A stretch of DNA of 64,000 nt from Foliimonas ilicis (GCF_039939195.1 NZ_JBDUUH010000006.1:124001-188000); one strand, 5' to 3'; positions 16,104-25,688 are shown, counted from the stretch's first letter. Numbers and translations are program-made. The notes: generated by a model not told the origin, from the letters alone.

Positions 16104-17108
16104 TCAGCGAAGATGGGTCGTGTCCAGTTTCGCAAGCTCACGGTCGAGCTTAGCTGTAATGTCCGTTCGCTCGTGGACGATCGACTTTCCGCCCGAGTGC
16201 CTGGCCCCGCCATAGGCCGCAAGAACTGCCCCTGCGAAATAGATCATCAGACCGGTCATAGTGGCTGGTGCGTAGGCCACGCGGCCTTCGACAATCTGAA
16301 ACAGGAAAACGAACAGTGGACCGAGCGCCGTGATCGCGGCCAGCGTCAGGATGGACATCAGCGATATCGCCTTCTGCATTGCAAAGACCGGAAACGCCAT
16401 GATCGCAAGGCCGATCACGATGACAGCGAGCAGCCCGCCGGGATCGACCGAACCTTTCCCATCGAGGCCGAGCCATGCGGCCGGGAGTGCCACCATCACG
16501 TAGAGCGGAAATCGCAGCCCATATTGTGCAATCGGTGCGACGCCGAGGCGGTCGAGCCTCAGGCTGTAAATCATCATTGCCGCGAGACTGACGGTAGACA
16601 CACAGGTCAGCAGCAATCCGACTATTGCGGCAGTCCAGCCGCCTCGCACGAAGCCTGATTGTCCAAGCAGCGTGATCGCCGCGAGATAACCGACGCCGAT
16701 CACCACAGCGATCAGGCCGACGCCTTCGACCCGGTTGCGCAATGGTGATGCTTCGGAAACCCCGCAAGCCGAGGCAACCACGACCGCGATGGGGATCAGC
16801 CCCGAAAACGCGGTGAAGACCACCGCCGGTTCGATCATTTGAAGCGCGTAGAAATATGCGATCCAGACAAGGGTGGTCGAGAGGTTCAACCCGAACAGGG
16901 TGGCTTTGTCGGCCCACGCAATTTTCAGTTGCTCCGGGGCGCGCACCTTCGCCCAGATCAGCGCTCCGGCTGCCGTGAGCCCGAAGACCACCCCGCCGAT
17001 CAGGAACGAGTCGTAGTCCTGAAACACGCCGCCGAAGAACACCGCCTGTGCCGCTTCTAGGATCACAAAGGAAAAGGCCCAGATCAGCCCGAGCGTCGCG
17101 TTGTTCAT
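16104..17108 (-). CDS. DMT-superfamily (EamA) transporter
   Basis: A 334-residue inner-membrane protein with about ten hydrophobic helices in two repeated halves, the EamA/RhaT organisation of drug/metabolite exporters. Characteristic stretches are VWIAYFYALQMIEPAVVFTA (end of the first repeat) and SILTLAAITALGPLFVFLFQ (end of the second). The C-terminus is cytoplasmic and charged. It diverges from an Lrp-type regulator across 103 bases. This pairing is common for amino-acid exporters that are induced by the exported amino acid through Lrp, so export of an amino acid or related metabolite is likely but not proven. Confidence 0.82.
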   Translation of the reverse strand: MNNATLGLIWAFSFVILEAAQAVFFGGVFQDYDSFLIGGVVFGLTAAGALIWAKVRAPEQLKIAWADKATLFGLNLSTTLVWIAYFYALQMIEPAVVFTAFSGLIPIAVVVASACGVSEASPLRNRVEGVGLIAVVIGVGYLAAITLLGQSGFVRGGWTAAIVGLLLTCVSTVSLAAMMIYSLRLDRLGVAPIAQYGLRFPLYVMVALPAAWLGLDGKGSVDPGGLLAVIVIGLAIMAFPVFAMQKAISLMSILTLAAITALGPLFVFLFQIVEGRVAYAPATMTGLMIYFAGAVLAAYGGARHSGGKSIVHERTDITAKLDRELAKLDTTHLR

Positions 17109-17119
17109 CGTCTCACCAC

Positions 17120-17138
17120 ATCAATTTTTCATTTTGAT
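17120..17138. promoter_or_regulatory. Candidate Lrp binding site between DMT and Lrp genes
   Basis: ATCAA-N9-TTGAT in a T-rich stretch of the 103-base divergent region. Lrp/AsnC proteins bind AT-rich palindromes of this spacing. The site lies close to the DMT gene start. Confidence 0.4.
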
Positions 17139-17211
17139 ACGGCGAAAGCGGCGGATAGGGTGGTCAAAATATCTTAGAAAATGGCAATTCAGACCACGGG
17201 AGCCACTGTAT

Positions 17212-17682
17212 ATGGATGGACTGGACCTGCGGATCGTGGCCGCGCTTCAGGTAGACGGTACGCTCACCAAGGCGGAGCTGGCGGAGATGGTTCGCTCGAC
17301 GCCTTCGACCTGCCTGCGCCGGGTCGCGGAGCTGCGGCGAACGGGTGTCCTGAAAGCCTGTGTCTATCTCGCCGACCCGGCCAAACTCGGGCGCGGCATT
17401 CGGGCTGTTATCACTGTCACCACACGCAACCACACCAGGGACCTGCGATCTTCCTTCGCGTCACGCATTTCAGAGGAACCGGCGATCACCCAGGCATACG
17501 GCGTCACCGGCGATCTGGACGCAGTGCTGATCGGTCATTTCGGCGACATGGAAGAATATCAGGCGCTCTGCGACCGCCTCTTTGACAGTGATCCGGACGT
17601 GGTTCGCTACACGACGCTGTTCGCTGTCGAGACCTATAAGGAGACGACGAAGATCACGCCTCACGACGCTGCCCGCACATGA
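17212..17682 (+). CDS. Lrp/AsnC-family transcriptional regulator
   Basis: A 156-residue regulator with an N-terminal helix-turn-helix (MDGLDLRIVAALQVDGTLTK then LAEMVRSTPSTCLRRVAEL) and a C-terminal RAM ligand-binding domain (ITQAYGVTGDLDAVLIGHFG, then YTTLFAVETYKETTKI). It begins directly at the HTH; the ATG at 17212 follows GGAGCC at a suitable distance. It is divergently arranged with a DMT exporter, its most probable target, with an amino acid as inducer. Confidence 0.88.
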   Translation: MDGLDLRIVAALQVDGTLTKAELAEMVRSTPSTCLRRVAELRRTGVLKACVYLADPAKLGRGIRAVITVTTRNHTRDLRSSFASRISEEPAITQAYGVTGDLDAVLIGHFGDMEEYQALCDRLFDSDPDVVRYTTLFAVETYKETTKITPHDAART

Positions 17683-17735
17683 TAACCATTGTCGCGGGCT
17701 TTGGGAGTTTCGCGACAGGTCCCTATACGTGTAGC

Positions 17736-17984
17736 CTATTTCAACGTCGTAGGTGTATAGGTGCCGTCGCTGTCAATGTCTTGTTGGCGGATTTGCAGCC
17801 AATAGAGGTACTGGTGAATTGATCTCGTCGTCACTTCGCCGTTGCCTGAGAAGAATTCGTACTTATCAGCTTCGCCACTTTGGATCAGATTGGTAATTTG
17901 GCTGATTTTCGGCGCGATCTCTTCAGGTTTTAGTGTCGCGACATTCGTAAGGCCCCATTGGTTGCTTTCGCCATTTTCGCTCAA
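17736..17984 (-). CDS. Unidentified 82-residue protein
   Basis: A hydrophilic protein with credible composition (SQITNLIQSGEADKYEFFSG then EVTTRSIHQYLYWLQIRQQD) but no motif that I recognise. Its start overlaps the truncated 5' end of the DMT gene on the other strand, so it may be the end of a larger gene whose beginning was lost at the same junction. No good ribosome-binding site is seen. Confidence 0.4.
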   Translation of the reverse strand: MSENGESNQWGLTNVATLKPEEIAPKISQITNLIQSGEADKYEFFSGNGEVTTRSIHQYLYWLQIRQQDIDSDGTYTPTTLK

Positions 17985-18713
17985 GGAGAGCGATTGCGGC
18001 TGAAACGCCCCCGATGGGTATGGGCCCGTAACCTATGCCTCGCAGGGATGTGGCTTTGCTACTACGCGGGGCTACCCTTCATGATTTTCTCTCTCGCCGC
18101 CGCCTGTTACTACACCGCGCCGGTCTGGATGGCTTTGCTCTCGCGCATCCTACTCGACGAGAGGATCGGTTGCGTAAAACTGATCGCAATCTTTACGGCT
18201 TTTGTAGGTGTTATGATCGCTGTCGATCCACTTGGAAGCGAGCTGTCGCTCGCCGTACTTCTGCCGCTCGCGGCCGCGTTGTTCTACGCTTTGACCGCGA
18301 TTATCACATGGAGCCGCTGCGCCGAGGAGGCTCCACTCGCATTGGCCTTCAACCTGAATATCATTCTTGTGATTGCAGGTTCTGTCGGCACCGCCATGCT
18401 GGTGCTCTTCGCGCCGGCAGATGCGGATGGCTTCATTCTCTCCGCTTGGCCGTCCCTTGGAACGGCAGAGTGGCTGCTGATCGTTTTTCTGGCTCTTCTG
18501 CATCCCGTGATCGAGATGGCCGTCGCGAAAGCCTACCAACTCGCGCCATCGACGATCATCGGAGTATTCGATAACGCCTATCTGCCCTTCGCCGCCTTCT
18601 GGGCCTTCGTTCTCATGTTCGAAATCCCGACGTGGAGCGAGGCGTCGGGAATGACGTTAATTGCGGCGGCTGGTATTCTCATTGTTCGAGAGGGGCATCG
18701 GCGGTCCAGATGA
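17958..18713 (+). pseudogene. DMT-superfamily (EamA) transporter, 5'-truncated
   Basis: The sequence is a normal EamA transporter from the end of the second helix onward: YYAGLPFMIFSLAAACYYTA then PVWMALLSRILLDERI, and in the second half AKAYQLAPSTIIGVFDNAYL. About 45-60 residues forming the first helices are missing, and no proper start codon with a ribosome-binding site exists; the longest reading begins at a TTG at 17958. The upstream bases belong to an unrelated frame on the minus strand, so the break lies near 17985. It is unlikely to be functional. Confidence 0.65.
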
Positions 18714-18941
18714 AACTGATCGGCCGAAATCGCGGCTTTCCTGCGTGATGGCTCTAACCTGACCGGCAGCAGTCCACCCCCAAAGCGGCTGGTTCCACAC
18801 GCCACTTTTAGCCCTGCGTGATCGGGATCGGTATCATCATCTACTCTTCCGACTATCAAATCCTCGACAGCATGGCGATGTGGATAAAATACCGTTCCGG
18901 TTATTCGCGTAACTACTAGCGATCCGTTGGCACCGAGAACT
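18714..18941. other. Convergent intergenic region
   Basis: The region lies between the truncated DMT gene and the end of the ten-gene operon. I see no gene or strong terminator. Confidence 0.35.
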
Positions 18942-20354
18942 TCAATGGTCCTTTGAGTAGAAAGAGTCCAATCCAAGCTCGCGCAATAACCTCGACAGTT
19001 GGTTAGCCGCTAAGATCATTTCCCGAGCGCCGCTACGCACAAGTGTCTGACGCTCGAGGTCGCTTGGAACTTTGCTAAGTGGCTGCCAGAATGCTGTGAA
19101 CGCATTTCCGATGCTGGCCAATTGCGCTGCTGTGTCGTGATTTGCGGCAATTGCCGAAATGAGATTGTCGGTGACGGGGCCGATGCCACTCGGAAGCTGC
19201 GCGCCACCACTTTCATACCCGTCCGGCAACGTACCCTTAAGGTTGAAAATTCGGCGGTTGAGGGCTGTCTCGAATATCTGGTCGATTGCCTGTCTCGCGC
19301 CTGCAACCCGCGAAGGATGGTCGGTGTCGGCGGCGGCATGCGGCAGAAGTTCGAGCCGGGTTCCAAACTCTTCGACAAGATCGAGGTAAGGCAACATTGG
19401 GCCGGAAAGGGAGCCAGTGGCCTGATCCTTGAATAGGTCAGCGTCGATTGCTGCATGCGCGACCCGGCCTGAATCGAGCGCCCTTCGAAGTGCGGAAATA
19501 TCGACCAATTCGCCGCGATCGTAGTTGATCAAAACGGCACCGGTATTGAGCGCCTGCAAAACTTCGTCACCTATCAGACCGTCATTCGCATAACGCTGCG
19601 TAGTTTCGTCGAAGGCGCCGAGGCCGACATGTACAGACAGCGCGTCGGCACCGCGGGCTGCGTCGACAATCGTTGGAGCGTAGTCGAAGCCTTCTCGTTC
19701 GATCCATTCACGATGGCGATCGCGAGCGTGAATGACCACGCTCATGCCGAAGGCGCGGCCGAGCTTGGCAAGCTCGCGACCGATATTGCCGTAACCGATG
19801 ATGGCAAGCCGCTTTCCCTCGAGTTTTTCCGTCGGGAAATCGCGCAATTGCTTTCCGGTATCGAAACTACCGGTTGCGACGAGCCTGTGAAGTTCATCAA
19901 CGGGAAGGTCCGGCCGAACTTTCAAAAGGGCTTTCATAGCCATTTGGGCTGTTGCCCGGCTGTTGATGCCGGGGGTGTTCATCAAAGGTGCGGCTCCGCC
20001 GACCCCACTGCCACCGCCCCAGGATGCTGAGCCCATATTGCCGGTGCCTACACCGATACGTACGCCGCCGAGCGGGAATATGGTTTCCTGGGGCAGAAAG
20101 GTCGCTGCCGCGATGACTGCATCGTACTGACCGCCGCCTGCTACCGCGAGAAGCTCTTCGCGCGTGCTGATATCGGGCTGGTAGAAAAAATGAAGTTTAC
20201 CGGCCTCCAATGCCGTTGCGCTGTCGAGAGGCCCATCGTGGAAGATGCCCCCGCGCCCTTCCACATGAGCTTTGGCTTCGCTGAAGTCCGGCCGGCCGGC
20301 CCCGTCAAAGCGAAGTCCGATGAGATCGCAGATAAGAATCTTGATTGCAGTCAT
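18942..20354 (-). CDS. D-isomer-specific 2-hydroxyacid dehydrogenase
   Basis: A 470-residue NAD(P)-dependent 2-hydroxyacid dehydrogenase, longer than the usual 310-340 owing to a C-terminal extension of about 90 residues. The Rossmann motif is RLAIIGYGNIGRELAKLG at about 183-200. Catalytic Arg is in INYDRGELVD and the His in LELLPHAAAD; the acidic residue lies between in HAAIDADL. It may reduce a 2-oxoacid such as glyoxylate or hydroxypyruvate made in the pathway. Last gene of the ten-gene operon, 43 bases after the FAD oxidoreductase. GGGAGC precedes the ATG. The substrate is unknown. Confidence 0.82.
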   Translation of the reverse strand: MTAIKILICDLIGLRFDGAGRPDFSEAKAHVEGRGGIFHDGPLDSATALEAGKLHFFYQPDISTREELLAVAGGGQYDAVIAAATFLPQETIFPLGGVRIGVGTGNMGSASWGGGSGVGGAAPLMNTPGINSRATAQMAMKALLKVRPDLPVDELHRLVATGSFDTGKQLRDFPTEKLEGKRLAIIGYGNIGRELAKLGRAFGMSVVIHARDRHREWIEREGFDYAPTIVDAARGADALSVHVGLGAFDETTQRYANDGLIGDEVLQALNTGAVLINYDRGELVDISALRRALDSGRVAHAAIDADLFKDQATGSLSGPMLPYLDLVEEFGTRLELLPHAAADTDHPSRVAGARQAIDQIFETALNRRIFNLKGTLPDGYESGGAQLPSGIGPVTDNLISAIAANHDTAAQLASIGNAFTAFWQPLSKVPSDLERQTLVRSGAREMILAANQLSRLLRELGLDSFYSKDH

Positions 20355-20397
20355 AGGTGCTCCCTACCCGGTCTTTCTTGTTCTTTTAGCAACTGTT

Positions 20398-21681
20398 TCA
20401 GAAGCGTTTCGCGCGGAATGGCGTAAGGTTGATCGATGTTTTCTGATTTGCCGCGAGTTCGGCAACCAGCTTGCCGGTAACGGAACCGGCAATCAGGCCC
20501 TGATGTCCGTGCCCGAAAGCATAGATGACATTGTTCGCCTTCGTTGCGCGGTCAATTACGGGGATGCTGTCGGGAGTACCCGGGCGATGGCCCATCCAGC
20601 GGGAGACTTCACCTTCCAGCGGCCGGTTGAACATTGGCCGAGCCTGCCTCAGCAAGGCGTCGGCACGCTGCATGTTCGGCGGGCGCGTCAGACCGGAGAA
20701 CTCGACATTGCCAGCAATGCGAAGGCCGGTCTCCATCGGCGAAGCGACGAATTTGCGATCGGCCGAGATCGTCTGGACGCGAAGGCCCGTATCGGTTTTG
20801 ACCATCACATGATAGCCGCGCTCGGTTTCGAACGGGATGGAATCACCGAGATTGCGGGCAAGGTCGGCTGACCACGCCCCGGCCGAAAGAACCATCTGAT
20901 CGATGGCTCGCCGCTCGCCGCTATCGAGCCGGATTGCGGCAATGCCGGAGGGACCCTTCTCAAAACCGACGACGCGGGCGCGGGTAAAGACTGCGCCCAA
21001 GCGTGCGGCATTCTCTGCAAGCTTTGCCACGAGCCGTCCCGGATTTGGGCACTGGCCCTGTTCCGGCAGATAGACCGCACTCTTGAAGATCGGGGCCAGC
21101 GCCGGTTCGAGCTGGCGGATTTCGTCGGCGTCGAGGATTTCGACCTTCACGCCGTGGCGACGGCGCAGATCGAGGCTGTAGGCGCTGCCAGAGGGTCCAT
21201 CGGCGTTTTCATAAACGAAGAGCTGGCCGCGCTTCTGCAGCAATTCCTCGCAGCCGGCTTCCTTGATCAGTGGCTCGTAGCATTCGAAGGTCATGCGGTG
21301 CAGGGAGTGCATCGCCGTCGAGATTTCCTCGACGCGCGGCTTGCGGCTCGCGGCGAGAAAGCGGATCAGCCATGGAAGGGCGTGCGGCAGATAGGCTAGC
21401 CGCACGTAAAGGGGTCCTTCCGGGTCCATCAGCCATTTCGGCACGTTCCTGAGCACGCCGGGCATGGAATTGGGAATGCAGGATCCCGGGCAGATCCCGC
21501 CGGCATTTCCGAAGGAGCACTGCTCTTCCGATCCCGGCAGGGCCGGGTCGACAACTTCGACCGAAAACCCCTGCCGGACCAGATAATTGGCAGAGCAAAC
21601 CCCGATGATGCCGCCACCCACAACAGTAACCCGGCGGCCTGCGCCGGGTTTGTCCGGCAGCCCAATACCCTGCGAAGACAT
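20398..21681 (-). CDS. FAD-dependent D-amino-acid dehydrogenase (DadA-like)
   Basis: A flavoprotein of the DAO/DadA family of 427 residues. The FAD-binding motif is RVTVVGGGIIGVCSANYLV at about 17-35, followed by CSFGNAGGICPGS, typical of DadA and D-hydroxyproline dehydrogenases. The C-terminal region has RWMGHRPGTPDSIPVIDR and YAFGHGHQGLIAG, the substrate- and flavin-contacting end of the family. It should oxidise a D-amino acid to an imino acid and pass electrons to the respiratory chain. In an operon with a proline-racemase-type epimerase, a D-hydroxyproline-like substrate is likely. An in-frame TTG at 21687 is an alternative start. Confidence 0.85.
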   Translation of the reverse strand: MSSQGIGLPDKPGAGRRVTVVGGGIIGVCSANYLVRQGFSVEVVDPALPGSEEQCSFGNAGGICPGSCIPNSMPGVLRNVPKWLMDPEGPLYVRLAYLPHALPWLIRFLAASRKPRVEEISTAMHSLHRMTFECYEPLIKEAGCEELLQKRGQLFVYENADGPSGSAYSLDLRRRHGVKVEILDADEIRQLEPALAPIFKSAVYLPEQGQCPNPGRLVAKLAENAARLGAVFTRARVVGFEKGPSGIAAIRLDSGERRAIDQMVLSAGAWSADLARNLGDSIPFETERGYHVMVKTDTGLRVQTISADRKFVASPMETGLRIAGNVEFSGLTRPPNMQRADALLRQARPMFNRPLEGEVSRWMGHRPGTPDSIPVIDRATKANNVIYAFGHGHQGLIAGSVTGKLVAELAANQKTSINLTPFRAKRF

Positions 21682-21705
21682 GCTCAAAATCGCCTTCTAT
21701 CCGCG

Positions 21706-22488
21706 TTATGGCGTGATTTCGCTGATTGTGCCTGCGCGGAAGGCTGTGAGGCCGCGCGCAACACTCTGCTGCAGCATGCGGAAGTCGGAAAGATAGGCCA
21801 TGAAGCGATAGCCCATTTTACGCATATCCGCACCATAGGCGACAGAACCGCAATGAATGCCTGGAATGACACCGGCTTCCTTGCACTTTGCGGCGATATA
21901 TTCGATCGCTTCGTAGACAGCCGGATAGCGCGGATCGAAGCCGGGCGCTTCGCCCATGGTGACGGCTAGGTCGGACGGACCGACGAAGATCGCGTCGAGA
22001 TATGGGGTTTTCAGGATGTCTTCCAGGTTCCTCACCGCCTCTTCGCTCTCGATCATCGCCATGGTGACGACGGTTTCGTTGGCGTGCTGGAAGTAGTCGG
22101 AGCCTGCATAAAGCGAAGCTCGCAACGGACCCACGGAGCGGCCGCCCTGCGGGAAGTAGCGGCAGGCTTTTACGAAAGCGACAGCTTCGTCAGCCGTGTT
22201 GACCATCGGGCATATGACGCCATAAGCACCGGCATCGAGCACCTTGCCGATAATGGATGGGTCGTTCCACGGAACACGCACGAAGGGGGCGGTGTCAGTC
22301 GTCGAGATCGCCTGAAGCATCGGCAGCATGTCGGTGTAGTCGGAAGCGCCATGCTGGAGATCGACCGTCAGGGCGTCCCAGCCTTGCTGTGCCATCAGTT
22401 CCGCGGAGACGGAAGAAGGAATGCCGAGCCAGCCGGTCACGACCTCGCCGCCCGCTGCCCATATTTCCTTAGCCTTGTTCTTACGCAT
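21706..22488 (-). CDS. HpcH/HpaI-family class II aldolase
   Basis: A 260-residue metal-dependent pyruvate-type aldolase. The family signatures are present: GWDALTVDLQHGASDY (catalytic His), VRVPWNDPSIIGKVLDAGAY (the Arg that binds pyruvate), VICPMVNTADEA and LDAIFVGPSDLAVTMG with metal ligands. Such enzymes cleave 4-hydroxy-2-oxoacids to pyruvate plus an aldehyde. In this operon a hydroxylated 2-oxoacid derived from the transported amino acid is a plausible substrate. It lies 13 bases after the GMC oxidoreductase gene; AGGAC precedes the ATG. Confidence 0.88.
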   Translation of the reverse strand: MRKNKAKEIWAAGGEVVTGWLGIPSSVSAELMAQQGWDALTVDLQHGASDYTDMLPMLQAISTTDTAPFVRVPWNDPSIIGKVLDAGAYGVICPMVNTADEAVAFVKACRYFPQGGRSVGPLRASLYAGSDYFQHANETVVTMAMIESEEAVRNLEDILKTPYLDAIFVGPSDLAVTMGEAPGFDPRYPAVYEAIEYIAAKCKEAGVIPGIHCGSVAYGADMRKMGYRFMAYLSDFRMLQQSVARGLTAFRAGTISEITP

Positions 22489-22501
22489 TTTATTCGTCCT
22501 T

Positions 22502-24196
22502 TCAGTGCGTTTTGTCGAGAATCAGATCGGCGGCCTTCTCGGCAATCGCGATCGTCGTGATGTTGGTATTTGCGGCAACGATGGTCGGCATGATGGAGGC
22601 GTCGACGACGCGCAGACCTTCCACGCCGCGAACACGGCATTCGCTGTCCAGAACGGCCATAGGATCGTCGTCGCGTCCCATCTTGCAGGTGCCGGATACA
22701 TGCCAGCCCGACCAGACGGATTGCTTGACCCAATCGATGATCAGCTCTTCATCCTTCATCATCGTGTGCATGCGATCTGCCGTGCCGAATTTCCGGCGCA
22801 GCAGCATCTCCCTGAACAAGGGCAGGTAGTCGAAGGCATAGGCTGCGCTGGCGGTCTTGAGCCAGTTCGACGGCTTGCGAATACTGAGCGCCCGCGCATC
22901 ATCGCTGTAGCCTGCGAGAAACCAGGTGTTGACGTGTTGCTGCACGTCCGGGGTCATCATGATACGATAGATGCGCTTGAAGCCATCGACGAGGCGCATC
23001 AAATCACGGCCGTCGGAAGCAAGGTTCAGATCGACGATCGGCTCGTCGTTCTGGTCGGACGTCTTCAACGTCACTGTTCCACGTGAATATGATTTGTTGA
23101 CGCAGACATTCAGCGCGCCCATTGCCTTGCCGAGTGGATGCCAACCGGCCCTGTTGACCGGCATCATCAGCATGTCGCCCGGGTGGCAGTCGGCATGGTT
23201 CGATGAATAGCGCACTCCGAGGAAAATGTGGCGTCGCTGACCGGGCCGCAAACGCGCCGATTTCTTGAAATGCGCTGCGACTGCGAGATGTGGGTGGTCC
23301 GTCAGGTTTTCGCCGACGCCGGGCAGGTCGGCAATCATGTCGATACCCAGACGACGCAACTGCGCTGCCGGGCCGATCCCTGCGCGCATAAGGATGGCCG
23401 GCGAATGAAGAGCGCCTGCACAGATGATGACTTCGCTCGCCACATACTGCTTTGTCTGACCATCGATCGTGACACGAGCGCCGGTTGCGCGCCTGCCCTC
23501 GAAGGTCAGCCCTTCGACGAAAGCGTTGGCGAAGATGTGCAGGTTTTTGCGGGCGCGAGCTTCCTTGTGAAGATAGCCGACAGCCGTCGAAACACGGCGA
23601 TCGTTTTCGTTTGAAAGCGGCAGCGGGAAGGAGCCGTCGTCGAATGTGCCGTTGTAATCCGGCTGATAGGGGTATTCCTGTTCCGTTACCTTCAACACCG
23701 ACTTGGTAAAACCGGCCCAGTCCTCGGGAAAGACCCGGCGGATCGGGATATTTCCGGTCTTGTTGTGCATCTCGCCGTCGAAATCGAGGTCGCGCTCGAG
23801 CTTCTTGAGATATGGCAGCATGCCGGCCCAGCCCCAGCCTTTCAGGCCGAGGTTTTCCCACTCGTTATAGTCGTGCGGCAGGCCGCGAACGGCGAACTGG
23901 CCGTTGATGCTCGATCCGCCACCCATGACCTTGGCCTGCTCCAGCTTTGCCGTTTTCGGCGTACCGGAGTTCAGTTTGGGGGAACGATTATAGACGCGCA
24001 GTTTCGTCCAGTGATATCTCGGATCGAAGTAGGACAGACCGGGATAGCTGTCGGATATTATGTCCGGCACCGCATCCGGCGGCGTATCGGGCCCGGCTTC
24101 GAAAAGGGCAACCTGCTTGGTGCCGTTTTCGGAAAGCCGGCTGGCGAGCACGGCGCCTGCCGAACCGCCGCCGATGATGATGTAGTCGAATTGCAT
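22502..24196 (-). CDS. GMC-family FAD oxidoreductase (choline-dehydrogenase-like)
   Basis: A 564-residue flavoprotein of the glucose-methanol-choline family. The FAD motif opens the protein (MQFDYIIIGGGSAGAVLASR). GMC signature 1 is AKVMGGGSSINGQ at about 91-103 and signature 2 is ICAGALHSPAILMRAGIG. The catalytic His is in WSGWHVSGTCKMG and the C-terminal end is ANTNITTIAIAEKAADLI. It should oxidise a primary alcohol to an aldehyde, which the aldehyde dehydrogenase encoded 13 bases upstream could convert to an acid. The ATG at 24196 is the natural start of the fold; a longer frame overlaps the preceding gene. Confidence 0.87.
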   Translation of the reverse strand: MQFDYIIIGGGSAGAVLASRLSENGTKQVALFEAGPDTPPDAVPDIISDSYPGLSYFDPRYHWTKLRVYNRSPKLNSGTPKTAKLEQAKVMGGGSSINGQFAVRGLPHDYNEWENLGLKGWGWAGMLPYLKKLERDLDFDGEMHNKTGNIPIRRVFPEDWAGFTKSVLKVTEQEYPYQPDYNGTFDDGSFPLPLSNENDRRVSTAVGYLHKEARARKNLHIFANAFVEGLTFEGRRATGARVTIDGQTKQYVASEVIICAGALHSPAILMRAGIGPAAQLRRLGIDMIADLPGVGENLTDHPHLAVAAHFKKSARLRPGQRRHIFLGVRYSSNHADCHPGDMLMMPVNRAGWHPLGKAMGALNVCVNKSYSRGTVTLKTSDQNDEPIVDLNLASDGRDLMRLVDGFKRIYRIMMTPDVQQHVNTWFLAGYSDDARALSIRKPSNWLKTASAAYAFDYLPLFREMLLRRKFGTADRMHTMMKDEELIIDWVKQSVWSGWHVSGTCKMGRDDDPMAVLDSECRVRGVEGLRVVDASIMPTIVAANTNITTIAIAEKAADLILDKTH

Positions 24197-24209
24197 AATG
24201 CGGCTCGAT

Positions 24210-25688
24210 TCAGGCGTAGTTGACCCAGATTGCTTTTTGCCGGAGGAATTCTTCGAAGCCGGGACGCCCCATATCCTTGCCGAAGCCCGATCCCTTGTAG
24301 CCGCCTGCCGTGTAGGTAAATTCCGGGCCACGGCCATGCTGGTTGACGAAAACCATACCGGCCTCGATGTTGTCAGCGGCCTTCAGGGCTTTTGCCATGT
24401 TAGTGGTGTGAACACTGGCTGCGAGACCGTAGGTCGGGTGTGCGGCGAGGGTGATGCCCTCTTGCAGATCGGCAAAGGTGCGGATTGTTGCCACAGGACC
24501 AAAGAATTCTTCACGGAATCCGATGTTTTCGTCGGATACGTTCTGAAGCAGCGTCGGCGCATAGAAGCTTCCGGCATTGCGCGTTTCCAGCGGGCCGCCG
24601 CCGGTGATGACGAAGCCACCTTGGGCAACCGTCTCTCGCACCATACCGTCGATGCGTTCCATCTGCTTCTTGCTGATGATGGGAGCGAATGTCGTCGTTT
24701 CGTCCCAGGTCGCGCCGGCCTGAATTGCCTTCGTCTTTCCAATCAAGCGCTCTACGAATTCATCAGCGATCTTCTCTTCGATCAGAATGCGCGATCCGGC
24801 GGTGCAGACCTGCCCGGCATTTGCCATGAACGCGGCAGCTACGCGACCGGCGACGACGTCGAGATCGCCGGCGTCTGCAAGTACCATCTGCGGGCTCTTG
24901 CCGCCGAGTTCGAGTGTGACCGGTTTGATGCCGGATTGCGCGGCCAGCGACATGATCGCTGCACCGGTCTTTGTCGAGCCGGTGAACGAAATCATCATGA
25001 TATCGGGATGGCGTACGATTGCCGCACCCGTCGTGTGACCGTAGCCATTGATGACATTGAAAAGGCCTGCCGGAACCCCGGCTTGCGCTGCCAGTTCGGC
25101 AAGTGCCAGCAGGCTGTGCGGCGTCAGTTCCGAGGTCTTCATGACGATCGCATTGCCGGCTGCCAGTGCAGGCGCAAACTTCCATGCCGCCGTGATCATC
25201 GGAAAGTTCCAAGGAACGATCGCGCCAACGATACCGTAAGGCTCCTGGCGCACAATGCTCAGCGTATCTGCCTCGGTCGCGGTAACGGTACCTTCGATCT
25301 TGTCGCAGAATTCAGCAAAATAGCGAACCACCCCGGCGGTACGTACGGCGTCGCCCGTAATCGTGCCGGAAATCAGACGGCTGGACCCCATGGCTTCCAA
25401 CTGACCGAGATAGGCCGTGTTTTCTTCGATAAGCTGTGCGAAGCGCATCAGAACCTTCGCGCGCTCGCGTGGCGCGATCTTTGCCCAGCGACTGGTCCTC
25501 AGTGCAGACTTGGCGGTGTCCACCGCCATGTCGACGGCTGCATCGCCGCCATCGGTGATCGGTCCCATATTCTCATGGTCGGAAGGGCGTAGCACGGAGA
25601 TTTCCGCGCCGGGCAATTCGACATAGCGCCCGCCGATGTGATGCCCTTTTGGAACGGCAACGGTTGCGGGATCGAAACTCAAAGTCAT
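24210..25688 (-). CDS. NAD(P)-dependent aldehyde dehydrogenase
   Basis: A 492-residue aldehyde dehydrogenase. NAD site: VGAIVPWNFPMI; the catalytic Glu is in VTLELGGKSP and the nucleophilic Cys in NAGQVCTAGSR. The C-terminal FVNQHGRGPEFTYTAGGYKG then SGFGKDMGRPG is normal. AGGA lies 8 bases before the ATG at 25688; the longer open frame to 25712 starts inside the spacer. It precedes the GMC oxidoreductase gene by 13 bases, suggesting that the two act in sequence on an alcohol and its aldehyde. Confidence 0.88.
   Translation of the reverse strand: MTLSFDPATVAVPKGHHIGGRYVELPGAEISVLRPSDHENMGPITDGGDAAVDMAVDTAKSALRTSRWAKIAPRERAKVLMRFAQLIEENTAYLGQLEAMGSSRLISGTITGDAVRTAGVVRYFAEFCDKIEGTVTATEADTLSIVRQEPYGIVGAIVPWNFPMITAAWKFAPALAAGNAIVMKTSELTPHSLLALAELAAQAGVPAGLFNVINGYGHTTGAAIVRHPDIMMISFTGSTKTGAAIMSLAAQSGIKPVTLELGGKSPQMVLADAGDLDVVAGRVAAAFMANAGQVCTAGSRILIEEKIADEFVERLIGKTKAIQAGATWDETTTFAPIISKKQMERIDGMVRETVAQGGFVITGGGPLETRNAGSFYAPTLLQNVSDENIGFREEFFGPVATIRTFADLQEGITLAAHPTYGLAASVHTTNMAKALKAADNIEAGMVFVNQHGRGPEFTYTAGGYKGSGFGKDMGRPGFEEFLRQKAIWVNYA

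Noticed and set aside
24198..25592. A 464-codon plus-strand frame
   Set aside because: It is antisense to an aldehyde dehydrogenase with intact catalytic Glu and Cys on the minus strand and has no motif of its own.
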